From the NCBI GenBank assembly GCA_013214355.1, contig JABSSL010000018.1, forward strand, positions 1-64,000: DNA of 64,000 nt, written 5' to 3'. The position numbers and the translations under genes were made by a program. Under the pieces are notes generated by a model. The model did not search any database. It was not told where the DNA came from and was given only the letters and a program-made list of their open reading frames with translations. Every line of letters begins with the position of its first letter. Within the stretch, counting starts at the first letter, position 1. The DNA comes from Saprospiraceae bacterium (lineage in GTDB: Bacteria > Bacteroidota > Bacteroidia > Chitinophagales > Saprospiraceae). Of this stretch, positions 1 to 7,888 are shown in pieces.

Positions 1-1888
1 CATCACAGGTAGGATCAACTGGACAAGCAGGACAATCTGGGCCACCGCAATCCACACCGGTTTCCTGACCATTTTGGATACCATCATCGCAGGTAGGTTC
101 AGTAGGACAAGCGGGACAATCTGGACCGCCGCAATCTACCCCAGTTTCCTGACCATTTTGGATACCATCATCGCAAGTAGGATCAACTGGCATGCCATCA
201 CATCCCATGATTCCAATATTGTCAAGATAAACGTAGTCTCCATTATCGGACGCATCACAACGGAACCTAAATTGTGTGGTAGCAGTGAAGGGCCAAGAGA
301 TCTCTATAGATTCGTCATAACGTACTTCATTTTCAAATTCATCTCCTAAGTTCCATTCTTCCACTGTCGTAAAGGTACTGCCACCATCCGTAGAGATTTG
401 CAACCAGAAATCCTCATTCGCATTGTCCATGCTCACGGTCAAGTAGGAGAAGTTGACTCTAACTCTTGCATAGCCGGCCAGGTTTAGGTTCGAGCTAGTT
501 AGCACGGAAGAGGAAGAGTTATCTCGTAATCGTACGGAAGCGCCGGTTCCATTGACAGAATATTGTGCATCAGCAGAACTTCTTCGGCAGTCAGAACCTC
601 CATCTATCCAGTTACCAAGATCAGTGTCAAAATTATCGAAGCTAAGCTGTTCTAAACAGCCATTACAAGGCACACAATCTGGTCCGCCGCAGTCAATTCC
701 TTCTTCGAGTCCATTCTGTATACCATCAACACAAGTTGGACAAATGGTACATTCCGGCCCACCACAATCCACGCTGGTTTCTTGACCGTTTTGAATGCCA
801 TCACTGCAGGTTGGGCAAGCTATGCAGTTAGGACCACCGCAATCCACATCCGTTTCTTGTCCGTTCTGAATGCCGTCCTCGCAGGAGGTAGGAATACCTT
901 GGTCGCAACCTGGAGAACTTAAGAGGCTTTCTCGATCTCCGCCTTCCTCAAACAAGGCTCTCATTCGAGCTTTTTGTCCCAGCGTGAAAAGATTCATACA
1001 GGCATCTTGTGAGTAATCCATATAGTTTTGGAACATATCGGGAAGATCTCCTGGACCTTCGTCACAACTGTTTGGACCAGGATAGGTACAGGGAGGACCT
1101 GTGCCATTCGATGTTCCTTGCAGAGGAGTATCATCGACGAAGTCATCCTGACTACAGTCTCCGTCACCCCAGATATGTCTTAAATTAAGCCAATGCCCTA
1201 CCTCATGCGTTCCAGTACGACCTAGGTCAAAAGGAGCGGTAGCTGTTCCGGTATTGCCAGTATACTGATAGTCGCATACGACTCCGTCTGTTGCAGGATT
1301 ACCTCCAGGAAATTGAGCATATCCAAGCAGATCTCCAGAAAGATTACATACCCAGAAGTTCATATAATCACTTGCTGGCCAAGCGTTTTTCCCACCTTGA
1401 TCATCGAACTTCACTGTGTTGTTAGTTCCAAATGAAGATAAGGTAGTTTGTGTCCTTGTAATCCCATTAGTTTCGAAACCATCGGGATCGGTGGAGGCAA
1501 GGCAGAATTGTATTTCTACATCAGCTGCAACTCCTAAAAAGTCGCTTGGGGTATTACTTGCGTCTGCGTTGAGTCTCCGAAAATCTTCATTTAGAATATC
1601 AATTTGTGATTGAATTTGAGCATCACTAATATTTTCTTCGGAGGTATTATAAACAACATGAAAAACGACCGGAATGGTGATTACTCCGTCCACAGCTTTC
1701 AATCCTCCCCGAATAACTTGCTGCGTGTGCCGCTCAATATTTTGCATCCTTATTCGCAGCTTCGGGTTTTGCTGGAGCTGATACTCCAAGTCTTCCATCG
1801 TACCACAAGTTCTTTGTGCTGAAATCGACAGATTCAACCCTAGAAGAAGCATTAGGGCTAATAGTAGTTTTAGTCTTACTGTAGTCAT
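1..1888 (-). CDS. Secreted M43-type metalloprotease with Cys-rich repeats (partial, 3' end outside window)
   Basis: Reading the minus strand from the ATG at 1888 gives an open frame to the window edge (629 codons). It starts with a signal peptide ending near ISAQ. The zinc motif HEVGHWLNLRH begins at about residue 228 and is followed by a Met-turn region with NYMDYS, as in M43 (pappalysin/cytophagalysin) metallopeptidases. After the catalytic domain come at least five copies of a Cys-rich repeat of pattern CxDGIQNGxETxVDCGGxxC, interrupted by a jelly-roll-like domain (NEDFWLQIS). The catalytic half is closely similar to the next gene upstream (2294-5473), so the two are tandem duplicates. A T9SS tail is expected beyond position 1 but is not visible. 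The family call is confident; the substrate is unknown. Confidence 0.9.
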   Translation of the reverse strand, partial: MTTVRLKLLLALMLLLGLNLSISAQRTCGTMEDLEYQLQQNPKLRIRMQNIERHTQQVIRGGLKAVDGVITIPVVFHVVYNTSEENISDAQIQSQIDILNEDFRRLNADASNTPSDFLGVAADVEIQFCLASTDPDGFETNGITRTQTTLSSFGTNNTVKFDDQGGKNAWPASDYMNFWVCNLSGDLLGYAQFPGGNPATDGVVCDYQYTGNTGTATAPFDLGRTGTHEVGHWLNLRHIWGDGDCSQDDFVDDTPLQGTSNGTGPPCTYPGPNSCDEGPGDLPDMFQNYMDYSQDACMNLFTLGQKARMRALFEEGGDRESLLSSPGCDQGIPTSCEDGIQNGQETDVDCGGPNCIACPTCSDGIQNGQETSVDCGGPECTICPTCVDGIQNGLEEGIDCGGPDCVPCNGCLEQLSFDNFDTDLGNWIDGGSDCRRSSADAQYSVNGTGASVRLRDNSSSSVLTSSNLNLAGYARVRVNFSYLTVSMDNANEDFWLQISTDGGSTFTTVEEWNLGDEFENEVRYDESIEISWPFTATTQFRFRCDASDNGDYVYLDNIGIMGCDGMPVDPTCDDGIQNGQETGVDCGGPDCPACPTEPTCDDGIQNGQETGVDCGGPDCPACPVDPTCD

Positions 1889-2035
1889 AGGCAAAATTGC
1901 AAAGTTTAGAAATAGGTAGATTTATAATTATATAGTCAGAAGAGTAGTAGTTGATACATTTCTTCAACCAACTACTTTCAGTTTTTACAAACTTATGAAC
2001 GAAGGTGTCATGTCTATAGGTGGAGGGAAGGCTGC

Positions 2036-2085
2036 TTGATCTGTGCCGGGCTGGCGATTGATCTGTGCCGGGCTGGCGATTGATC
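2036..2085. repeat. 22-bp tandem repeat, two copies plus a 6-bp third start
   Basis: Two perfect adjacent copies of a 22-bp GC-rich unit containing GTGCCGGGCTGGCG lie at 2036-2057 and 2058-2079, followed by the first six bases of a third copy. The unit is much more GC-rich than its surroundings. It lies about 150 bp upstream of the partial protease start, so it could be a regulatory site or simple slippage. Confidence 0.75.
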
Positions 2086-2225
2086 CGCCAAAACTACAAC
2101 AAAATTGTGGTATAGCTGAAATGCTAATGCGTTTTATTTGGGCAAAAGTGAAAAATAAAAATGGAAAGTAGGAATGAATAGAGAAGTAGGAATAATTCTT
2201 TTTTAGGAAGTGTAGGATAAAGATA

Positions 2226-2280
2226 ATCAACAACCTGTCAAGAGAATGGCGGGTTTGAGCCCTCTTGACAAGTTGTTGAT
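2226..2280 (-). terminator. Probable terminator of the 1059-residue protease
   Basis: Two 19-nt arms (2226-2244 and 2262-2280) pair with a single G:U-type mismatch around a 17-nt loop, starting 14 bp after the stop codon of the upstream protease. The T-tract on the minus strand is weak, so this may be a processing hairpin rather than a strong intrinsic terminator. Confidence 0.5.
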
Positions 2281-2293
2281 GTCAAATTAGAAC

Positions 2294-5200
2294 CTATGGC
2301 ATTACCACGAATTTGTGGCTAATCCTTTCATCTGATCGAACTAAGTGTAAAATGTAGATACCAGCCTTTAACTGACTCAAGTCAAATTCTTGTACGGCCT
2401 GACCCGCCTCTATTTCCTGTACATATCTTTTTATCAGTCTACCAGATAAATCTGTGATGATGAACTGTGTTTCATCAGTTTTGTTACTTGATACTCGGAC
2501 ATTAAGCAGCCCCTGAGTTGGGTTCGGGAAAAGATCGATTTTGGTGATGCCAGCAGATGCTTCTACAGCATCGGATCTTTTGGCGAAAGTTTCATCTATA
2601 ACGACAAGCCCCTCGCCAGTTCTATTCGCACTTTGACACCCCGTAAGTACGATATCATCAAGGTATACGTAATCAGAGTTAGAAGAAGCATCACAGCGGA
2701 AGCGAATTCTAGTTGATGCGCTAAATGGTCCTGGTATTACTACCGTCTCAAATTTTCGCTCATTGTTCTGAAAGTCAATGCCGCGACTCCATGCTCGTTC
2801 TATGGAATAGCTAGCCCCTCCATCATCAGAGATTTGGAGCCAAAAATCTTCATTACTATTGTCCATGCTTCGAGGGTAGTAAGAGAAACTAACCGTTAGC
2901 TCTTCCAAACTACTCAGATTCAAGATATCGGTGGTGAGCACGGAGGAATTGGAATTATCACGCAGGCGAACACAATAGATGCCACTATTGGCGTAGGCAG
3001 CATCGTTGGATACTCTTCGGCAATCTGATCCGCCATCATTCCAAATCCCATAACTGCTCTCAAAGTCATTTCCATTGATATTGACATCGGTACACCCAAC
3101 TTCTTCACAAGGAGCACATGAACCTCCACAGTCCACATCGGTTTCGTCCCCATTCTGAATGCCATCCTCGCAGCTTGGACCAGAAGGGCAGTCCGGACAG
3201 TCTGGTCCCCCGCAATCCACGCCAGTTTCCGCCCCATTCTGAACGCCATCTTCACAAGTCGGGTCAGCTCCTCCTCCTACACAGAAGTTCGTCGTTTCGG
3301 CAAAATCAAAATCTGAGCCACTGGCAATGATACTGCTATCAGGAAGTAAGGTAACTAGATAATTACCTTGACCATAAGTACAGCAAATGCCATCTCCATA
3401 CGAATCATAAATATTGAAATCAAAGCATCCATTTGGTAGACAAACTTCTTCGGTCACAGTGGCACGATCTGGAAAGTCTCCATAAGGACCTCCACTAGCT
3501 ACCAAGGTGCCTTCGTTCCTGATATCCCAAGTGGTTTCCTCCGGGAAGTTGTCAAGCAAAATCGTGATTTGAATTAGGTTATCTGTACATTCATTGGAAC
3601 ATTCTAAGCAATCTGGTCCGCCACAGTCGATGCCCGTTTCCTGACCATTTTGAATTCCATCATTACAAGTTGGGCAATCCGGGCAGTCTGGTCCACCACA
3701 GTCAACACCTGTTTCTTCCCCATTCTGAATTCCATCGTCACAAGTTGGACAAGCCGAGCAATCTGGTCCCCCGCAATCCACTCCGGTCTCTTCACCATTT
3801 TGCACTCCATCATTGCAGGTAGGACAGGCAGGGCAATCTGGCCCTCCACAATCGACACCTGTCTCCAAACCGTTCTGTATACCATCATTACAGGTAGGGC
3901 AGGCAGGGCAGTCGGGTCCCCCACAATCTACGCCGGTCTCCAAACCATTTTGTACTCCATCATCACAAGTGGGATCTGTGGGACATGCTGGGCAATCTGG
4001 TCCCCCGCAATCAACACCTGTTTCCGAACCATTTTGGATGCCATCGGTACAGCTAGGCGTTGGGTCACCTCCACTAGCACAAAACATAGCACTGTCAGAT
4101 GAATCAAAATCTCCTCCGGAAACGATTATCAGGCCATTTGCATCAGTCAATTGATAGGAGCCACTGCCATAGGTGCAACAAATGCCATCTCCATAGGAAT
4201 CGTTGATGGTAAAAGTATACTCGCCGGCAGCCAGGTTGATAACTTCCGTTATGGTTGAACCATCGGGACTAGTTCCATAGGTTCCTCCTGATGCTACAAT
4301 GGTATTGCCTGAATTGGTAATAGACCAGCTTGTTTCTTCGGGGTAATTGTCTAGGTTAATCGTGAGCGTAAGCGGACTTTGTGGACAAGGGCAAGCGGGA
4401 CAATCTGGTCCTCCACAATCTACTCCTGTTTCTTCCCCATTTTGAATTCCATCATCGCAAGTGGGTAGGGTTCCTTCGCCACAGCCATTTGAATTGAGAA
4501 GGCTAGCTCTGCTCCCCCCAGCTTCAAAAAGACTACGCATTCGGATCTTTTGACCGAGGGTGAATAGGTTCATACAACCGTCATCACTGTAGTCCATGTA
4601 ATTCTGGAACATATCAGGTAGATCGTCATTGCCATCAACACAACTATTCGGACCTGGGTGAGTACAAGGAGCTCCGGTGTAGTTGGGTCCACCAGCAGTT
4701 GGGGTATCAGCTACGAAATCATCTGCATTACAATTACCATCACCCCAGATGTGTCTAAGATTTAGCCAATGGCCCACTTCATGTGTGCCTGTTCTACCCA
4801 AATTATACGGTGCCGTCGCTGTACCTTGGTTTCCCACGAATCGATATCCACAAACCACTCCGTCTACGGCTGGGTCACCCCCCGGGAAGGTAGCGTACCC
4901 CAAAATCCCTCCTCCTAAATTAGCTACCCAGAAATTTAGATAATCAGAAGAAGGCCAAGCGTCTTTTCCGCCACTGGAATTAAACTTTACTGCTCGGTAC
5001 TGTTGATTGGTATTTAAGGGGAATTCGGTCTTACTAGTCTGGGTTCTGGTTATCCCATTCGTAACTTGACCATTTGGATCTACCGTCGCCAAGCAGAATT
5101 CAATCTCTACATCTGAGGCTACTGGGCTAAAGTATCCAGGCGTATTTACGGCATCCGCATTTAATCGCCGAAAGTCTTCATTCAAGATATCTATCTGGGA

Positions 5201-5473
5201 GCGGATTTGAGCTTCACTTATATTTTGTGCTGCGGTATTATAAACTACGTGAAAGACAACAGGAATAGTGATTACTCCGTCAACAGTCCTAGCACCCCCT
5301 CGCATCACCTGCTGGGCATGCCTTTCGATTTCTTCCAATTGTATTCTTCTCTCTGGATCTATTTCTTCTTCAAAATGTAGATGGTCCATTGTTCCACAAC
5401 TACGTTGGGCCTGTGTAATCCCTACAGTCAGCACACATACTACTACGGATAGCCAAAGTCTTAATCGATTCAT
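2294..5473 (-). CDS. Secreted M43-type metalloprotease, T9SS cargo, nine Cys-rich repeats
   Basis: A 1059-residue secreted zinc protease. A signal peptide ends near ITQAQ. The M43-type catalytic domain spans about 60-330 with HEVGHWLNLRH at 231-241 and a Met-turn region with NYMDYSDDGC. It is followed by nine copies of the Cys-rich repeat CxDGxQNGxETGVDCGGPDC. Two copies of a domain with DSYGDGICCTYG (about 363-470 and 640-750) break up the repeats. Then comes a jelly-roll-like domain with NEDFWLQIS, and a C-terminal T9SS type A sorting domain beginning FPNPTQG. It should cross the outer membrane by T9SS and stay on the surface or be released. It is a tandem paralogue of the partial gene downstream; repeat number differs between the two. 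The substrate is unknown. Confidence 0.93.
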   Translation of the reverse strand: MNRLRLWLSVVVCVLTVGITQAQRSCGTMDHLHFEEEIDPERRIQLEEIERHAQQVMRGGARTVDGVITIPVVFHVVYNTAAQNISEAQIRSQIDILNEDFRRLNADAVNTPGYFSPVASDVEIEFCLATVDPNGQVTNGITRTQTSKTEFPLNTNQQYRAVKFNSSGGKDAWPSSDYLNFWVANLGGGILGYATFPGGDPAVDGVVCGYRFVGNQGTATAPYNLGRTGTHEVGHWLNLRHIWGDGNCNADDFVADTPTAGGPNYTGAPCTHPGPNSCVDGNDDLPDMFQNYMDYSDDGCMNLFTLGQKIRMRSLFEAGGSRASLLNSNGCGEGTLPTCDDGIQNGEETGVDCGGPDCPACPCPQSPLTLTINLDNYPEETSWSITNSGNTIVASGGTYGTSPDGSTITEVINLAAGEYTFTINDSYGDGICCTYGSGSYQLTDANGLIIVSGGDFDSSDSAMFCASGGDPTPSCTDGIQNGSETGVDCGGPDCPACPTDPTCDDGVQNGLETGVDCGGPDCPACPTCNDGIQNGLETGVDCGGPDCPACPTCNDGVQNGEETGVDCGGPDCSACPTCDDGIQNGEETGVDCGGPDCPDCPTCNDGIQNGQETGIDCGGPDCLECSNECTDNLIQITILLDNFPEETTWDIRNEGTLVASGGPYGDFPDRATVTEEVCLPNGCFDFNIYDSYGDGICCTYGQGNYLVTLLPDSSIIASGSDFDFAETTNFCVGGGADPTCEDGVQNGAETGVDCGGPDCPDCPSGPSCEDGIQNGDETDVDCGGSCAPCEEVGCTDVNINGNDFESSYGIWNDGGSDCRRVSNDAAYANSGIYCVRLRDNSNSSVLTTDILNLSSLEELTVSFSYYPRSMDNSNEDFWLQISDDGGASYSIERAWSRGIDFQNNERKFETVVIPGPFSASTRIRFRCDASSNSDYVYLDDIVLTGCQSANRTGEGLVVIDETFAKRSDAVEASAGITKIDLFPNPTQGLLNVRVSSNKTDETQFIITDLSGRLIKRYVQEIEAGQAVQEFDLSQLKAGIYILHLVRSDERISHKFVVMP

Positions 5474-6048
5474 AAGCTATTTTAAATCGTTGAGAAATAA
5501 GGAAATAGATACTTGGTTGACCATTTGTTTGCTAGGTCTACTAATGTCCATGAGAAGTAAAAGAGATCATCAATGCTGCTGTTTTTGGCAAAAGTCTAAT
5601 GAGGGTTTCCTCTGGCATCTGTCCTAAGAGGCGTAGCCATTAGCTTCTGTTTTGCAGCAAAACATCGAATATGAACGAAGAGCATGTTTAGAAAAAGGAA
5701 ATAGTAGTTGCTATAGAGATTGTCTAAGAAGTCGAATTTGTAAGTGTAAAACTGAGGTGATTAGTAAGGTGAAGCAAAATTACAATTTTTTTGATTTAAG
5801 CACTCAAAAATGCTCCAATCGTTTAGGGAACGTAGCTGAAATGACGGGGAGTGGTCAATTCCAGCGCTCTGATTTGCCAATCAAGGTTATTCCTGAAATT
5901 GTCTTGTGGAAGTAGCAATTATTATTTTGTAATTCACCTATGGAAGGGTATATTAATGCATTAATTTTAGTTAAAACAAAACAATTTAAAAGGAATCAGT
6001 TTTATAACTTTTGTAAACCTTTAAAAAGCGACACAATAACTGAAAAAC
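5474..6048. other. Divergent intergenic region
   Basis: This 575-bp region separates the minus-strand protease from the plus-strand acyl-CoA synthetase and must carry both promoters. It is AT-rich. An 87-codon frame at 5652-5915 has no protein-like composition or recognisable domain. No repeat or RNA gene was seen. Confidence 0.4.
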
Positions 6049-7737
6049 ATGGATAGTAGATTATTTGAAGACTTGATTACACCCTTAGGGTACTTCTATC
6101 GATGGGAAAAGGAAAAACCGAATAAGGTTTTCCTAAAGCAACCCTATGGAGACACTTGGAAAACCATGACCTTTGCGGAGGTTGGACGAGATGCCAGGAA
6201 AATGGTCGCTGCCTTACGAGCCATGGGGCTGAAAAAGGGAGATCATATCGGTATCATTTCCAAGAATTGTTATCATTGGATTATTGCCGATTTGGCCATT
6301 ATGATGGGCGGTTATGTATCCACGCCTTTCTATGCAAATCTGTCCGCAGAGCAATTGATGGAAGTTATTCCCAAAAGTGATACAAAAGCGGTTTTTGTTG
6401 GTAAGTTAGATCACTGGGATGGCATTGATAAGGGAATTCCTGAAGATATGCCTATTATCAAGTTCCCGCATTATGAGAGTAATGCAAAGGTGACGAGAGG
6501 GGTCGCCTGGGATGATTTGTTAGAGAAATACGAACCTGTCACTGAAAATCATGAGCCCAATCTCAGTGATATGTGGACCATTCTTTTTACTTCCGGTACC
6601 ACAGGGAGTCCGAAAGGAGTGATTCACGATTATGAAAATGCATCTTTGATAATCAGAAACGAGATCCTCAACAATAGTTTGAAGGTAATCACGGATCCCA
6701 ATCCTCGATTTTTCTCCTTTTTGCCATTAAATCATATTGCGGAGCGGACGGCGGTTGAACTCTCGGCTCTAATGTCCGGCGGCTCCATTGCTTTTGCCGA
6801 AAGCTTAGACACTTTCGGGAAGAACCTCCAAGATATCCAGCCAACACTCTTCTTTGCAGTTCCTCGAATCTGGACTAAGTTTTACCTTGCTGTCTTAGCT
6901 AAAATGCCACAGAAGAAACTGGATCGCATGCTTAAGATTCCCATTGTTTCTGGTATGGTTAAGAAGAAAATTAAGCAATCCTTGGGACTCACCAACGCTA
7001 CGCTGGTACTAACGGGGGCCTCCATTACTCCGGAAAGTCTGAAGCAGTGGTATCGCAAGCTTGGGGTTAACCTAAGAGAAGTATACGGCATGACAGAAAA
7101 CTTTGGAGGTTTTACCTTGATGCCGGAAAATCGCCATAAACCAAACACAGTGGGTAAGCCTGTACCAAATGCCGAAGGCCGAATCGCTGAAGACACCGGC
7201 GAAATCCTAATGAAAATGCCTTGGATGATGAAAGGTTATTATAAGGAGGAGGAAAAGACCGCTGAGGTATTGGTGGATGGATGGCTCCATACTGGTGATA
7301 AAGGTCTGATTGATGAGGATGGCTTCTTCAAAATCATTGGTCGGGTTAAAGATGCCTTCAAGACGAGTAAAGGTAAGTTCATTGTACCTACGGAATTAGA
7401 GGACCACTTCAGTGACAATGACTTCATAGAACAAATCTGTGTAGCAGGTTTAGGAATTGCACAACCGGTAGCATTAGTAAATCTGTCGGAAATTGGATTA
7501 GAACAGGCTCAAGAAAAGGTGACAGAAAGACTAGAAAGTCAACTACAAGAGATTAATGCTAAGCTACATGGCCACGAAAGAATCTCTACCGTAATTATTG
7601 CCAAAGAGGCCTGGTCCCCGGACAATAATCTTTTGACGCCTACCCTAAAGATTAGGAGAGGTGCGATTGACGAATGTTACATGAGCAAGTACGAACCTTG
7701 GCACTCAGACAATAGAAAAGTGATTTGGGAGGATTAA
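6049..7737 (+). CDS. Long-chain acyl-CoA synthetase (AMP-forming)
   Basis: A 562-residue ANL-superfamily enzyme that activates a carboxylic acid, probably a fatty acid, to its CoA thioester through an acyl-AMP. The phosphate-binding loop FTSGTTGSPKG lies near residues 178-190. The adenylate-binding motif REVYGMTEN and the hinge region with GDKGLIDEDGFFKIIGR are present, as is the late lysine-rich stretch KTSKGKFIVPTELED. The overall arrangement matches FadD15-type (COG1022) ligases, slightly short for the family. It stands alone, divergent from the protease and convergent with the TonB receptor. Cytoplasmic or membrane-associated. Chain-length specificity cannot be read from the sequence. Confidence 0.92.
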   Translation: MDSRLFEDLITPLGYFYRWEKEKPNKVFLKQPYGDTWKTMTFAEVGRDARKMVAALRAMGLKKGDHIGIISKNCYHWIIADLAIMMGGYVSTPFYANLSAEQLMEVIPKSDTKAVFVGKLDHWDGIDKGIPEDMPIIKFPHYESNAKVTRGVAWDDLLEKYEPVTENHEPNLSDMWTILFTSGTTGSPKGVIHDYENASLIIRNEILNNSLKVITDPNPRFFSFLPLNHIAERTAVELSALMSGGSIAFAESLDTFGKNLQDIQPTLFFAVPRIWTKFYLAVLAKMPQKKLDRMLKIPIVSGMVKKKIKQSLGLTNATLVLTGASITPESLKQWYRKLGVNLREVYGMTENFGGFTLMPENRHKPNTVGKPVPNAEGRIAEDTGEILMKMPWMMKGYYKEEEKTAEVLVDGWLHTGDKGLIDEDGFFKIIGRVKDAFKTSKGKFIVPTELEDHFSDNDFIEQICVAGLGIAQPVALVNLSEIGLEQAQEKVTERLESQLQEINAKLHGHERISTVIIAKEAWSPDNNLLTPTLKIRRGAIDECYMSKYEPWHSDNRKVIWED

Positions 7738-7803
7738 CCTCCTAGGCATTAGTAATTGATAGCATTTTATATTCAACTGATAGTAATTTTTACTGAAAAT
7801 AGA

Positions 7804-7833
7804 AAGGCTTCCCAGTTTTGGGAAGCCTTCTTT
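7804..7833. terminator. Bidirectional intrinsic terminator
   Basis: A perfect 10-bp stem (AAGGCTTCCC at 7804-7813 with GGGAAGCCTT at 7820-7829) with a 6-nt loop is followed by CTTT on the plus strand and a T-rich stretch on the minus strand. It sits between the convergent acyl-CoA synthetase and TonB receptor genes and can serve both. Confidence 0.85.
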
Positions 7834-7888
7834 ATATATATATCAAACTACAATCAAATGTAGAATAATGCCTTACCTCATCGATTGA

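Larger units (their letters stand above)
1889..2293. other. Intergenic region between the two metalloproteases
   Basis: This 405-bp gap holds a 22-bp tandem repeat (2036-2085) and a 19-bp inverted repeat (2226-2280) just after the upstream protease. No convincing gene is seen. It should also contain the promoter of the downstream protease, but no clear promoter motif could be picked out. Confidence 0.5.

Noticed and set aside
1-800. Regular repeats of about 75-84 bp resembling a CRISPR array
   Set aside because: They are in-frame coding repeats of the Cys-rich module in the protease; there are no constant repeats with unique spacers.
1985-2233. 82-codon minus-strand frame
   Set aside because: Includes the 22-bp tandem repeat and AT-rich spacer; no family or signal.
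5652-5915. 87-codon plus-strand frame in the divergent gap
   Set aside because: No start signal, no domain and a composition typical of AT-rich non-coding DNA.
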